Shown here one piece after another: positions 16,101 to 24,946 of a DNA stretch of 56,177 nt. The stretch is taken from contig MVQH01000024.1 of assembly GCA_002067755.1 (NCBI GenBank), positions 1 to 56,177 of the forward strand, written 5' to 3'. Numbering within the stretch: the first letter of the stretch is position 1; each line of letters starts with the position of its first letter. The stretch is from Methanosaeta sp. PtaB.Bin018. Its GTDB lineage: Archaea; Halobacteriota; Methanosarcinia; Methanotrichales; Methanotrichaceae. The notes beneath the pieces are model-generated. The model saw only the letters and a list, made by a program, of their open reading frames with translations. It did no database searches and was not told where the DNA came from. Position numbers and translations under genes: made by a program.

Positions 16101-16577
16101 TCATCCAAGCTCCTCTTTTAATTTATGATAGGTCGCGCGCAGGTGCTCGGAGATGACCCGCGTATCCGAGAGCACTGGCATGAAATTGGTATCCCCATTC
16201 CAGCGCGGGACGATGTGCAGATGGATGTGATCCGCCACACCCGCTCCACCGACGATGCCCATATTAATCCCCAAATTAAATCCATCGGGCTTCATGGTTC
16301 TTTTTAGCAACTCCACTGCAAGATCTGCCAGCGCCATCATCTCTTGCTGCTCATCCGGAGACCATCCGGCCAGGGTGGCAGTATGGCGGTAGGGCACTAC
16401 CATCATGTGGCCGTTGTTATAAGGATATGCATTAAGGATGATGAAATGATGCTTGCCCCTGAAAAGTATGAGATTGTCTTCGTCCCTGTTCTCAGCAGGC
16501 TTGTCACAGAATATGCACCCTGCAGGCTTCCCGCTCAGAATATAGTCGATCCTCCAGGGCGCCCATAAGTTCTCCAT
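16101..16577 (-). CDS. HIT-family nucleotide-binding hydrolase
   Basis: The frame opens at 16622, but the ATG at 16577 (MENLWAPWRIDYI) gives the typical N-terminus and follows a GGGGATC ribosome-binding site. The 158-residue protein has CIFCDKP near the start, NAYPYNNGHMMVVPYRH in the core, and the histidine triad HIHLHIVPRWNGDTNF, whose middle histidine is the nucleophile. HIT hydrolases of this branch cleave AMP from dinucleotides or adenylylated substrates, and the Ap4A phosphorylase-like C-terminal WNGDTNFMPV supports that. It is the last gene of the DUF1786-bud32-alba-purN-HIT run, 13 bases after purN. Confidence 0.9.
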   Translation of the reverse strand: MENLWAPWRIDYILSGKPAGCIFCDKPAENRDEDNLILFRGKHHFIILNAYPYNNGHMMVVPYRHTATLAGWSPDEQQEMMALADLAVELLKRTMKPDGFNLGINMGIVGGAGVADHIHLHIVPRWNGDTNFMPVLSDTRVISEHLRATYHKLKEELG

Positions 16578-16590
16578 CTTGATCCCCAGC

Positions 16591-17199
16591 CTATTTCTTC
16601 TCGAAGATGAGCTTGCGGCCAACCAATTTATGCCTTTCCTCCAGGAACTTCTTGATGGCCTTTGGATAAGCCCTGTGTTCTGCCCTCTGAATTCTGGCCT
16701 TCAGGCTCTCATGAGTGTCATCATCCCGCACAGGAACTGGAACCTGCCAGACGATGGGACCGTGATCCACTTCCTCATCCACGATATGGATAGTAGTACC
16801 TGTCCATTTTACACCGTGGTCTAAGGCCTGCTGAAAGGCATCCATTCCCCGAAAAGACGGCAGAAGAGCAGGATGGATGTTCAGGATCCTGTCCTTGTAG
16901 TGCCTCACAAAAGCAGGAGACAGGATTCTCATGTATCCAGTGAGAACTACAAGCTCCACTCCTGCAGCATCCAGATGCCCAGCCAGCTGCAGGTCGTAGT
17001 CCTCGCGCGCCAGGCCCTTTGGGTCCAGATAGAGGCTAGGAACATCGAACTCCCTGGCAATCTTCAGGGCCCCTGCATCTGGCTGATCTGTAAGAACCAA
17101 TTTAACCTGGGATGGCAGATAGCCAGAGCGCTCTGCCAACAAGATGTAACGAAGGTTCTCGCCCCTTCCGGAGGAGATGACCCCAAGGGATGTCGTCAA
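16591..17199 (-). CDS. purN: Phosphoribosylglycinamide formyltransferase
   Basis: A 202-residue PurN, which transfers a formyl group from 10-formyl-tetrahydrofolate to GAR in the third step of purine synthesis. GVISSGRGENLRYIL forms the phosphate-binding loop. The active site is in ILNIHPALLPSFRGMDAFQQAL (Asn-x-His), and GTTIHIVDEEVDHGPIVWQ carries the catalytic aspartate. Many methanogens use formate-dependent PurT/PurP instead, so a folate-type PurN is slightly noteworthy; in this lineage the cofactor is uncertain. It starts nine bases after alba ends and is followed by the HIT gene after 13 bases. Confidence 0.92.
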   Translation of the reverse strand: MTTSLGVISSGRGENLRYILLAERSGYLPSQVKLVLTDQPDAGALKIAREFDVPSLYLDPKGLAREDYDLQLAGHLDAAGVELVVLTGYMRILSPAFVRHYKDRILNIHPALLPSFRGMDAFQQALDHGVKWTGTTIHIVDEEVDHGPIVWQVPVPVRDDDTHESLKARIQRAEHRAYPKAIKKFLEERHKLVGRKLIFEKK

Positions 17200-17208
17200 C
17201 CTAAAAGC

Positions 17209-17478
17209 TCACTTCCCGAGAAGGATCTCAATTGCAGAGACATTGGTCTCTCCGCGATCGGTATTGAGCTTCTCTGTCGAGATCTGTATGTCCTTCACAG
17301 TCACATCTGGCAAAAAGCGGGACCTTGACACCTCAGCCACGTCCACCGCCCTGGAGATCGCTCTACCCCGGGCCATGATCCTTACATCCTTTGCACCGCT
17401 GTTGAACTGTGTAACCACTGCCAGCACGTAGTTCATCACAGGTTTGCTGCCGACGAACACGACATCATCTTCTGCCAT
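17209..17478 (-). CDS. albA: Alba chromatin protein
   Basis: The open frame reaches 17544, but the ATG at 17478 follows GGTGAT and yields the normal 89-residue protein, [19 protein letters not shown]. The motif [12 protein letters not shown] is the hallmark of Alba and holds the lysine acetylated in Sulfolobus. [18 protein letters not shown] is the dimer and DNA-contact region. Alba dimers bind DNA and RNA without sequence preference. The window therefore encodes both main archaeal chromatin proteins, Alba here and a histone at 6694. It lies between bud32 and purN on the minus strand. Confidence 0.93.
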   Translation of the reverse strand: MAEDDVVFVGSKPVMNYVLAVVTQFNSGAKDVRIMARGRAISRAVDVAEVSRSRFLPDVTVKDIQISTEKLNTDRGETNVSAIEILLGK

Positions 17479-17564
17479 TGGCGTATCACCTTGGAATTTT
17501 ATTTGAACTTGCGCATGTATCCTAGATAAAGTTGCTGATGACATTTCTTGGGTAGATTATCGGG

Positions 17565-18137
17565 TCAAAGATACCTGCCCCGCGCCTTGATCTCCCTCAC
17601 CCTAGCCAGGACCGCCTCGGCGCCCGGGTAAGCCCTGGCATAGCCGACCTTGAAGGCCTCCTCAAGTTCCCCAGGCATGTCATGGGTGCTCTCCAGGGTC
17701 TGGAAGTAAACATGCACATCCACTCCTTGGGCCTCCACTGATTTTTCGTAAAACGACAGGCCGAAATCGATGAGGCAGATCTTTCCTGACCGCAAGATCA
17801 TATTCGATGTGGTGAGGTCGCCATGAATGATGCCTCCTTTATGCAGTCTGCCCACCATCTCTCCGACCTTCTCAGATATCTCAGGGGTGATGATATCTTT
17901 CAGCTTCTCTCCACGCACATGTTCCATCTTCAACTCGAAGCGAGAGATATCTCGGATGATGGGCGTTAGGACCCCGTGCCTTCGGGCGTCCGAGGTGATT
18001 TTGGCCTCTCGAAGAGTCCTCTCCTGCCGTATGCGCTCATCCAGCTCGGCCTGACGATAGCTTTTGGGCAGCCTCCACTTCCTCACAGTGCCATTCTCTA
18101 AAGTTATGATCGCTTCTGCGCCTCTGCCTATCTCCAT
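17565..18137 (-). CDS. bud32: Bud32, KEOPS complex kinase/ATPase, free-standing
   Basis: From ATG 18137 the protein has 190 residues, the length of a minimal Bud32. It has the small-lobe lysine in RKWRLPKSYRQAELDERI, the catalytic loop HGDLTTSNMIL and the metal motif LIDFGLSF, then the C-terminal ARVREIKARGRYL, whose basic end is typical. Bud32 works with Kae1, Cgi121 and Pcc1 to make the t6A modification of tRNAs that read ANN codons. In many euryarchaea Bud32 is fused to Kae1; here it is clearly a separate gene. The start overlaps the DUF1786 stop by ten bases, and alba follows. Confidence 0.92.
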   Translation of the reverse strand: MEIGRGAEAIITLENGTVRKWRLPKSYRQAELDERIRQERTLREAKITSDARRHGVLTPIIRDISRFELKMEHVRGEKLKDIITPEISEKVGEMVGRLHKGGIIHGDLTTSNMILRSGKICLIDFGLSFYEKSVEAQGVDVHVYFQTLESTHDMPGELEEAFKVGYARAYPGAEAVLARVREIKARGRYL

Positions 18138-19165
18138 AATTCTTCTTTCCTGTTCCAGGCCTCCACGAGGCCAAGGCATCCCGTGATCATCATATCCCCG
18201 CCAGGCGATGCCGCCACTGCGCCAGGCAGAGCACCGCTCTTTAAAAATTGCTCTCTGCGAGGTCCTGTGACGAGGGTTGACATGATCCTTTTTGGAACGC
18301 TCTCGATATAAGCTCCGTGGCCCCCATCATCGAATACCTCGGAGTTCTTCAATCTTCCGGAGCACAGCTTATCCACAAGACCCTTGAGCTTCTCAGGAGT
18401 GAGCTGAGAGGTATGATGCTCGAAGATGGCTGTGATACTCCCTTCGTCTAGCAGAGCCGCCACAGTGTGGCCGTTTCCAAAGTTGATGACAAGCGAAGGT
18501 CCTATGCATCGCGGATCCAGAGAGGCCCCGAAGACTGCCGCAGGGCCTGTGTCCATGATCAGCGGCTGAAATCCTTCATTGGCCAGGCAACTATAAACGG
18601 CCTGCATCCTGGTCATGGCCTCTGGCGGCTGCCGAAAGGCAAACGACCTCAATGTTCCTCCAGAACGAATGGCCTCTCTCAGATGCTCGAACCTGACTAC
18701 GCGATTTGACCTTTGCGGGGAATAGCCATGATCCTGCACAGCCACAGCCAGATCCCTCGGAAGGTCCAGTCCGAAGAGCTGGAAGGCCCTGCAAAGTGCC
18801 GGAAGATCCAGATCCCATGTCTGTATTGCCTCAGCCGATGCCGGAGCGTCTTCCCGAATTATGACGCCAAGAGCCTCTACTCGCTCCAGACTGTCGTTGA
18901 TGGTAGCGGCTGCCGTATGAGTGGCATAGACCTTCAGGCCTGCTGCCAGATGCCATCTCACTGCCGCTGTACAGGCGCCTCCGCCCATCGTCGGACCGTG
19001 CAAGAAGACATCTTTCCCAGCCAGACGTGCCCGATTTATCCTGTTTCCCACGATCACAGTTGAGCTTGGCAAAACCATCTTGGCTGAGCCTTCCAGAGGC
19101 ACATCCTCCTGGTAGTACAGGATATCCTGAGTGCCTGCGCCCACATCAATCGCTAAGAGCGACAT
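18128..19165 (-). CDS. DUF1786 actin-like ATPase-fold protein
   Basis: From the ATG at 19165 (MSLLAIDVGAGTQDILYY) the protein has 345 residues. The N-terminal AIDVGAGTQDILY resembles the phosphate-1 loop of actin/Hsp70/sugar-kinase ATPases, and LVINFGNGHTVAALLDEG resembles the phosphate-2 loop. MGGGACTAAVRWHL and DHGYSPQRSNRVVRF are family-typical. DUF1786 proteins are sometimes annotated as pyruvate formate-lyase activating enzyme-like, but there is no radical-SAM cysteine triad here, so that name should not be used. Function is unknown. Its end overlaps bud32, so translation of the two may be coupled. Confidence 0.8.
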   Translation of the reverse strand: MSLLAIDVGAGTQDILYYQEDVPLEGSAKMVLPSSTVIVGNRINRARLAGKDVFLHGPTMGGGACTAAVRWHLAAGLKVYATHTAAATINDSLERVEALGVIIREDAPASAEAIQTWDLDLPALCRAFQLFGLDLPRDLAVAVQDHGYSPQRSNRVVRFEHLREAIRSGGTLRSFAFRQPPEAMTRMQAVYSCLANEGFQPLIMDTGPAAVFGASLDPRCIGPSLVINFGNGHTVAALLDEGSITAIFEHHTSQLTPEKLKGLVDKLCSGRLKNSEVFDDGGHGAYIESVPKRIMSTLVTGPRREQFLKSGALPGAVAASPGGDMMITGCLGLVEAWNRKEELWR

Positions 19166-19240
19166 ATTCCACTCGAACCTCAAGGCTAATTAAGCGATCG
19201 TATGGGAAAAATTTTATCCTCATCGTATAGAAGAAAGCAC

Positions 19241-19717
19241 ATGATCATCGGTGTGATTGTCGCGAGCACATCCCGCTTTAAAAGATATGGGCCCGTAAAT
19301 AGTCCATCTGGGGCAGAGGACCTATCAGGAAAAGTGATCCAGGACATGATACGTGCAGCAGGATACACAGACCACTATCAGCTTGTGCCCGATGGCATCG
19401 AGACCATCAGGGACGCTCTGGGAGTGAGCTCCGCCGATGCAATAATCATCTGCGGCGGGACTGGTCTTACTCATCTGGATCTGACAATCGAAGCCGTCGA
19501 GCCCCTCTTCGAGAAGACGCTTCCTGGCTTTGGTGAGATCTTTCGCTGGAGGAGCCTGGAGGAGGTTGGAACGAGGGCCATGCTTACAAGGGCCTCAGCA
19601 GGAATATATCAAGGAAAGCCAATATTTTGTCTTCCGGGCACGCCAGAGGCTGCCCGACTTGGCACTGAGCTTATCCTGGCAGAAATAGAGCATATTATCA
19701 ACCATATTAGAGAATGA
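19241..19717 (+). CDS. moaB: MoaB/MogA-type molybdopterin biosynthesis protein
   Basis: The frame opens at 19202; the ATG at 19241 (MIIGVIVASTSRFKRYG) matches the usual N-terminus and gives 158 residues. The MPT-binding fold shows ICGGTGLTHLDLTIEAVEPL, with the conserved GGTG and the aspartate, and GKPIFCLPGTPEAARLG at the C-terminus. Proteins of this family adenylylate molybdopterin before metal insertion, here probably tungsten or molybdenum for formylmethanofuran dehydrogenase. moaC lies elsewhere in the window (37445). The five CBS genes begin about 125 bases downstream on the same strand, with their own TATA-like sequence near 19790. Confidence 0.88.
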   Translation: MIIGVIVASTSRFKRYGPVNSPSGAEDLSGKVIQDMIRAAGYTDHYQLVPDGIETIRDALGVSSADAIIICGGTGLTHLDLTIEAVEPLFEKTLPGFGEIFRWRSLEEVGTRAMLTRASAGIYQGKPIFCLPGTPEAARLGTELILAEIEHIINHIRE

Positions 19718-19844
19718 GCTAGCCACCATCCAGCGAATAAATAAAAAATAATATTAATCGTATTAAAACCTATTGAGGCGCAGTAGCCTTTTATATCTGT
19801 AGTACTCTGATAAGGATATAGAGCTATCACGGAGAGATAGGCCA

Positions 19845-20396
19845 ATGGAGACAGAGATTCCAGTGCGGGACATCATGACCCGCCCGGTGATCACAGCCGA
19901 TGCCGACCTAGACATTCTGAACGCTGCCAAGAGGATGGGCTCAGCCAACGTTGGAAGCCTGATAATATTAGCAGAGGGCAGGCCCATAGGCATTCTTACG
20001 GAGAGGGATCTGGTGAAGAAAGTTGTGGCTCAGGCGGCAGATCCCAGAAGAGTGAAGGTGGGAGACATCATGAGCGCACCTGTAGTCTCCATAGAGCCAG
20101 AGGCAAGCTTGCGCGAGGCTGCAGAGCTGATGCTGAAGTCCGGCGTCAAGAGGCTCCCCGTGATCTCCAATGGAGGGCTCATAGGAATAATAACTGACAC
20201 AGATCTGGTCTCTGGATCCTCTGTCGGCCTCAATGAGATTTTGAGCAATCTCATAGAAATGCACCGTGAGAGTGTTCACTTTGAGGAGACCATAGAGGTT
20301 GGAAGTGGAATTTGCGAACTTTGCGGCCAGCTCTCAGATTCCTTGAAGAGCATAAACGGCGAGCTTCTATGTTGGAGCTGCAGAGAAGGCAAATAA
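19845..20396 (+). CDS. CBS-pair protein with C-terminal zinc ribbon
   Basis: A 183-residue protein. CBS motif 1 spans residues 6-60 (VRDIMTRPVI to GILTERDLVKKV), CBS motif 2 spans 67-125 (VGDIMSAPVV to GIITDTDLV). A C-terminal ribbon has CELCGQ and CWSC, a four-cysteine zinc site. CBS pairs bind adenosine nucleotides such as AMP, ATP or SAM and act as energy or ligand sensors. The zinc ribbon may contact nucleic acid or a partner. It heads a run of five CBS genes; the next begins 28 bases after its stop. No enzyme domain is attached. A TATA-like CTTTTATATC near 19788 may be the promoter of the run. Confidence 0.88.
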   Translation: METEIPVRDIMTRPVITADADLDILNAAKRMGSANVGSLIILAEGRPIGILTERDLVKKVVAQAADPRRVKVGDIMSAPVVSIEPEASLREAAELMLKSGVKRLPVISNGGLIGIITDTDLVSGSSVGLNEILSNLIEMHRESVHFEETIEVGSGICELCGQLSDSLKSINGELLCWSCREGK

Positions 20397-20424
20397 TTTT
20401 ATACCAGCTTGCTGGACCGAGGAA

Positions 20425-21207
20425 ATGATTATGTTAGTTGAAGATATTTTGTCCAGAGATCCTCTTTACGTAGAGGATTCCACTTATCTGACTAAGGCGC
20501 GTCAATTGATCAGAGACCACCACGTGCGAGGGCTGCCGGTTGTGAACGATAACAAGCACGTATTGGGCATTGTTACTGCCCAGGATATGCTCAGAGTAAC
20601 CTCGACCAAGTCGAATGTGACCGTCGCAGGCTTCATGGTTCAGGCTCCACTCGTGACGGGACAGATGGACATGTTCGATGCGGCCCGTCTGATGCTCAAG
20701 GAGAAGAGCGCCTTGCTGCCTGTGATTGAGTCTATGGACAAGCCTCGCCTTCGGGGCGTAGTCACCCTCCTGGATGTATTCAAACACATAGACCTTGAGA
20801 AGGTTCCAAAAAAGCAAATTCAAGAGGTCATGAGCACCAAGGTCATAACTGCCAGCCCCGACGACCCTGTGACAAAAGTATGGGACAAGATGGTGGAAGA
20901 GGACTTTACAGGACTGCCAGTTGTAAAAGACGGCAAGCCCATCGGGATGATCACGAGGTTCGATATTCTTAAGAGAGGTTGGGCCAGGATCAGCAAAGAG
21001 AGCGAGACCAGGCCCGTCGATTCCACGCAGATGCGCATAGAGAAGCTGATGAGCTCTCCCATATACAGCATAAAGCCGGATGACAGCCTTGCCAGCGCCA
21101 TAGAGCTGATGCGCAAATATGAAATCGGCCGGATATCCATCGTGGATGAGGGGAAGCTCGTGGGGATAGTCGATAGGAACGATCTGATCAAAGGCTACCT
21201 TGGGTGA
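20425..21207 (+). CDS. Four-CBS protein (second of the cluster)
   Basis: A 260-residue protein made only of four CBS motifs, that is two Bateman modules. They begin at VEDILSRDPL, VAGFMVQAPL, IQEVMSTKVI and IEKLMSSPIY. The typical second half of each motif is seen in GIVTAQDML, GVVTLLDVF, GMITRFDIL and GIVDRNDLI, with the G-I-x-T/D-x-x-D pattern that binds the ribose of adenosyl ligands. No other domain is present. The start is ATG 20425, near GAGGAAATG, with ATG 20431 as an alternative. The next CBS gene starts just after its stop, which suggests co-translation. Confidence 0.85.
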   Translation: MIMLVEDILSRDPLYVEDSTYLTKARQLIRDHHVRGLPVVNDNKHVLGIVTAQDMLRVTSTKSNVTVAGFMVQAPLVTGQMDMFDAARLMLKEKSALLPVIESMDKPRLRGVVTLLDVFKHIDLEKVPKKQIQEVMSTKVITASPDDPVTKVWDKMVEEDFTGLPVVKDGKPIGMITRFDILKRGWARISKESETRPVDSTQMRIEKLMSSPIYSIKPDDSLASAIELMRKYEIGRISIVDEGKLVGIVDRNDLIKGYLG

Positions 21208-21214
21208 TCAAAAG

Positions 21215-22192
21215 ATGAGCAAAGGGCCAACAACCGGAAAAGAGGTAACAAGGATACCGAAGAAGAATGACAGGATGCCAGTAGCCCCAGGTTCAGGGAA
21301 AAGAGCACCTTTGCAATTCGATTCCCGACCTGCGAGGCGAACGGGCGAAGTTTTAAACGTAGCGTCCCCTGATGTCGTCACCGTCCCGCCCACTACAACA
21401 ATCATGGGAGCCATAAAGACGATGACATTTTATGGCTTTTCCAGGCTTCCCATAGCCGATGCTGGAACCAGAAGGTTGATAGGATTTGTGACATCTGTGG
21501 ACATCGTAGACTTCCTGGGCGGAGGCCTGCGTCATAACCTCCTGAGAGAGAAGTTTGGCGGCAACATCTTCACAGCAATCAATGCCGATATCAGGGAGAT
21601 CATGAGCACAAAGCTCACCTACGCCAGCGACAAATCCTCCTTGAATGACGTTTTGAAGCTGATGTACGAGAAGAACGTTGGTGGCCTCCCAATCGTTGAT
21701 GAAGAGACCCGCATCGAAGCCATAATAACCGAGGAGGACTTCGTGCGCTTCTGCAGCAGCCTGGATACAGGGCTGCTCGTCGAGTCGTTCATGAGCCCCA
21801 ATGTTGTGACGGCTCCAGCGCAAACCACCATCGAGAAGATGACCAGAATGATCATTCAGAAAGGATTCCGCCGCATGCCTGTCGTGCAGGACGGAGTTCT
21901 CATGGGCATGGTCACTGCATCAGACATAATGAAATATCTTGGCAGTGGCGATGCATTTGAAAAGGTCGTAACTGGTGACATTGCCGAGGTCATGAACCAG
22001 CCTATCAAGAGCCTCATCAAGAGCAGCTTAATTGTTACAGAAAAGAGGGCGGACTTGGGGGCTGCAGCCAAGAGGATGATGGATAACGACATTGGGTCTC
22101 TGCCTGTTTTGGACAGGGAGTCCTTAGCAGGAATTCTGACAGAGAGAGACTACGTGAGGGCATTGGCTGAGAATAGAGGGATACTATCATGA
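21215..22192 (+). CDS. Four-CBS protein (third of the cluster)
   Basis: The frame opens at a TTG at 21200, but the ATG at 21215 has GGGTGAT five bases upstream and is preferred. That ribosome-binding site lies inside the end of the previous gene. The protein has 325 residues. A basic, Pro-rich N-terminal tail of about 50 residues (KEVTRIPKKNDRMPVAPGSG) precedes four CBS motifs, starting at VLNVASPDVV, IREIMSTKLT, VESFMSPNVV and IAEVMNQPIK. The last motif has an insertion of about ten residues. The positively charged tail could bind RNA or DNA, as an inference only. The stop overlaps the next gene by four bases (ATGA). Confidence 0.85.
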   Translation: MSKGPTTGKEVTRIPKKNDRMPVAPGSGKRAPLQFDSRPARRTGEVLNVASPDVVTVPPTTTIMGAIKTMTFYGFSRLPIADAGTRRLIGFVTSVDIVDFLGGGLRHNLLREKFGGNIFTAINADIREIMSTKLTYASDKSSLNDVLKLMYEKNVGGLPIVDEETRIEAIITEEDFVRFCSSLDTGLLVESFMSPNVVTAPAQTTIEKMTRMIIQKGFRRMPVVQDGVLMGMVTASDIMKYLGSGDAFEKVVTGDIAEVMNQPIKSLIKSSLIVTEKRADLGAAAKRMMDNDIGSLPVLDRESLAGILTERDYVRALAENRGILS

Positions 22193-23049
22193 TCATAAAA
22201 AAAGTCAAAGACTACATGAGCGCTCCCATATACGTTATCGAGCGGAATGAGCCCATCCAAAGAGCCAGAAATCTGATGTTCAAATACGGCATTGGCAGAA
22301 TTCCTGTGATGGATAAGGGAGAGCTTGTAGGCATAGTTACAAAATATGACATCACCAACAGGCTCAACCAGGCGGCTCCTGAGTGGCGCAGACGGCCAAT
22401 TGACAAAATCCCCATCCAGGTGGTGATGACTGAAAAGCCCATAACCATTTTTCCCGATGCCACAATGCCCCAGGCGGCGGAGCTCATGGTCGAGAACGAT
22501 ATTAGCGGCCTGCCAGTGGAGCGCAATGGTGAGATCGTGGGCATGATCACCTCTCGAAACATGGTGAAGTACTTCTCAGAGCAGGATGTCAAAGCAACTG
22601 TCGGCGACCTGATGAATAAGAACATCCTGAACGTGCACAGGCACCACACAATAGGCCATGTCCTGGAGGAGATGAATGTGCAGGGCGTCAGCCGCGCCCT
22701 GGTCTACGAGGACAACGCAACTCCCGTTGGAATTGTCACCCGCTCGAGCCTCACGTTCTCTGATATCATGGGACCAAAGGATGAGATGGAGACCAAGAAC
22801 ATAAAGATGACTAGAAAAGAGAGCACAGCAGGCAGAAAACAATGCAGATATATAAGGCAGATGCCCTTTGTGGCCGAGGATATCATGACGTCTCCCATCA
22901 TCACAATTAATCCAGAGATAAAAGCGGTAGAAGCTGCCAAGACGCTCTCTGAGAAGAACATCATCGGCATGCCAGTCATGGAGAATGACAGTGTTGTGGG
23001 CTACTTCTCTGCCGATGAGATCATAGCAGAGATTGGGAAGTGGAAGTGA
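22189..23049 (+). CDS. Four-CBS protein (fourth of the cluster)
   Basis: A 286-residue protein with four CBS motifs, beginning at VKDYMSAPIY, IQVVMTEKPI, VGDLMNKNIL and AEDIMTSPII. Between motifs three and four lies a charged linker (DEMETKNIKMTRKESTAGRK) that is absent from the others. The start ATG overlaps the previous stop in an ATGA, and the stop overlaps the next ATG in TGATG, so the genes are probably translationally coupled. No catalytic domain is present. Ligand and partner are unknown. Confidence 0.85.
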   Translation: MIIKKVKDYMSAPIYVIERNEPIQRARNLMFKYGIGRIPVMDKGELVGIVTKYDITNRLNQAAPEWRRRPIDKIPIQVVMTEKPITIFPDATMPQAAELMVENDISGLPVERNGEIVGMITSRNMVKYFSEQDVKATVGDLMNKNILNVHRHHTIGHVLEEMNVQGVSRALVYEDNATPVGIVTRSSLTFSDIMGPKDEMETKNIKMTRKESTAGRKQCRYIRQMPFVAEDIMTSPIITINPEIKAVEAAKTLSEKNIIGMPVMENDSVVGYFSADEIIAEIGKWK

Positions 23050-23828
23050 TGCAGGTAAAGGACATAATGACAGAGCCCGTCACCATCGACAAATCTGAGA
23101 GAATCGGCCATGCGCTGGACTTGATGGAGAAGAACGACCTGCGCAGGCTCCTGGTGACCAACAAGGACAAGATGGGTGGCATAATAACCACAAGACAGAT
23201 CGCTCGTGTGCTTGGCACTCGAAAGAGCCTGGGCATGCCTGCATCATCGCTGCATGTGGCTGCAGCAACTATGGATGCTGTGATCAAGGTCTTGCCAGAT
23301 ATGAGCGTAGAAGATGCCATGGTCCTCCTGCAGAAGACATCTGTGCTGGTAGTAGTGGATGGCGACAAGATCCTGGGATGGATCCGGCCAAGAGAGATAT
23401 TGGCTGCGGTAAACGTTAGTGGCCAGGCCTCAGATGCCATGAGGTTCCCGCTGACCGCGAACCCCAACGATCGCCTGGTTCATGCCCGGCGCATGATGCT
23501 GGACAGAGATGTCGGAAGGCTGCCAGTTGTGGAATCCGGTCGGCTGGTGGGGATAATAACTGAGAGGGACATGGCAAGGGCCCTGCGGGCCTTTCGAGAC
23601 CTTAACGATACCGCCAGCAAGCAATATGCCCGCATCTACAACATACTGGTCGCAGACGTGATGACACATGATGTGTTGTACGTGTACACAGACACTCCCC
23701 TGGAAGATGTCAAGAAGACAATCCTCACTGAAGGCAAGGGGGGACTGCCAGTTCTCAATCGCAAGGAAGAGGTGGTTGGGATGATAACCAGGAGGTCGAT
23801 CCTCGATTATCTGGTGAGGGCCAGATGA
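23049..23828 (+). CDS. Four-CBS protein (fifth of the cluster)
   Basis: The frame can start at GTG 23040, but the ATG at 23049 overlaps the preceding stop by one base (TGATG) and begins directly at MQVKDIMTEPVT, so I prefer it. The 259 residues hold four CBS motifs: VKDIMTEPVT; the degenerate AATMDAVIKVL to GWIRPREIL; MRFPLTANPN to GIITERDMA; and VADVMTHDVL to GMITRRSIL. The second motif lacks the usual GI-T-x-x-D and may not bind a nucleotide. The stop overlaps the RNA ligase start by four bases. Confidence 0.85.
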   Translation: MQVKDIMTEPVTIDKSERIGHALDLMEKNDLRRLLVTNKDKMGGIITTRQIARVLGTRKSLGMPASSLHVAAATMDAVIKVLPDMSVEDAMVLLQKTSVLVVVDGDKILGWIRPREILAAVNVSGQASDAMRFPLTANPNDRLVHARRMMLDRDVGRLPVVESGRLVGIITERDMARALRAFRDLNDTASKQYARIYNILVADVMTHDVLYVYTDTPLEDVKKTILTEGKGGLPVLNRKEEVVGMITRRSILDYLVRAR

Positions 23829-24946
23829 ATCTGGGAAGGGTAGCAGAAAAACTTGGAATTACCAAAGAGAGACTGCAAAACCTGCATGAGGCTGTGGTAA
23901 GGCAATCGAGCTGGCCAGAGCCCCGGCTTCTGAGGTTTGAGAAAGCGACCTCGGGAATCGAGGCAGGTACAGTTGTTTTTGAGAACGGCGAGATCATTTA
24001 CGGCTATCCTAAAATTCGCCGCGCAATGATGCTCGCTCCGGCTGTAGATAGGCATTTTTCAGGCGTTGTGGCAGTCGAGGAGAAGATGAACGGCCACAAC
24101 GTGCGCATTTCTTCAGTGGATGGCGATGTGGTGGCTCTGACACGCGGCGGATTCATCTGTCCCTATTCAACAGAGGTCGCGCAGAGGCTACTGCCAGAGG
24201 AGATATTTGAAGAGCATCCAGATATCGTGTTATGCGGAGAGATGGTAGGTCCTGAGAACCCCTATGTCCCCAAGAGCATCTACCCCACAGATACCATAGA
24301 CTTCTATCTCTTCGACCTCTCACGGAAGAACTGCAAGAGCACTCTGGGAGTGCACAAGACGCACAGGTTTGCTGAGGATCACGGGATACGTGCGACTGCC
24401 CTCTTGGGGGAGTTTAAGAAAGACAAGGCCCCGGAGAAGATCAAGCAGATAGTGAAAAGGCTGGGTCGTCAGGGAAGGGAGGGCGTTGTGATGAAGGACC
24501 CGGATAATTTGGCAGCCCCGCTGAAGTACACCAGCTCTGAGACCAATTGCAGCGACCTTGCTGTGGCCTTCCGCTACTACAATGATTATGCCCTTGACTT
24601 CTTTTTGTCTCGTGCAATTCGGGAGGGCTTCCAGTCTGTGGAGTGGAAGGAGTCAGATGAGGAGAGGAGAGCAAGGGCTCTGCGCCTGGGCGAGAGCATT
24701 CTTTTGCCTATGGTCGACACCATTCAGAGAAAACAAGCTGGAGAAGATATCGCCCAGAAGGTGCAGATCAGAGTGAAGAGCCTGCGGACTGCACGGGAGT
24801 TTGAATATCACTTGAGACGCAGCGGCATGAGGGCGATATTCGATCAGCCAGAGCCAGATGATGATGGCTATCTGGTGAGGATCACAAAGCTCGTCATGAG
24901 CACAAATGATAAAACCCAGGCACTCCTGGAAGGTGAGACTTGGTGA
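23825..24946 (+). CDS. ATP-dependent RNA ligase, Rnl3 (Pab1020/MthRnl) type
   Basis: A 373-residue nucleotidyltransferase. Motif I is EEKMNGHNVRI at about residue 83, where the lysine forms the AMP adduct. Motif IV-like REGVVMKDP and motif V-like APLKYTSSE follow, and VLCGEMVGPENPYV fits motif III. The helical C-terminal part is that of archaeal Rnl3 enzymes, which form dimers and can join or circularise single-stranded RNA in vitro; the cellular role is unresolved. tRNA exon joining in archaea is normally credited to RtcB. The gene overlaps the last CBS gene by four bases and the next gene by four, so it is locked into the CBS unit. Confidence 0.9.
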   Translation: MNLGRVAEKLGITKERLQNLHEAVVRQSSWPEPRLLRFEKATSGIEAGTVVFENGEIIYGYPKIRRAMMLAPAVDRHFSGVVAVEEKMNGHNVRISSVDGDVVALTRGGFICPYSTEVAQRLLPEEIFEEHPDIVLCGEMVGPENPYVPKSIYPTDTIDFYLFDLSRKNCKSTLGVHKTHRFAEDHGIRATALLGEFKKDKAPEKIKQIVKRLGRQGREGVVMKDPDNLAAPLKYTSSETNCSDLAVAFRYYNDYALDFFLSRAIREGFQSVEWKESDEERRARALRLGESILLPMVDTIQRKQAGEDIAQKVQIRVKSLRTAREFEYHLRRSGMRAIFDQPEPDDDGYLVRITKLVMSTNDKTQALLEGETW

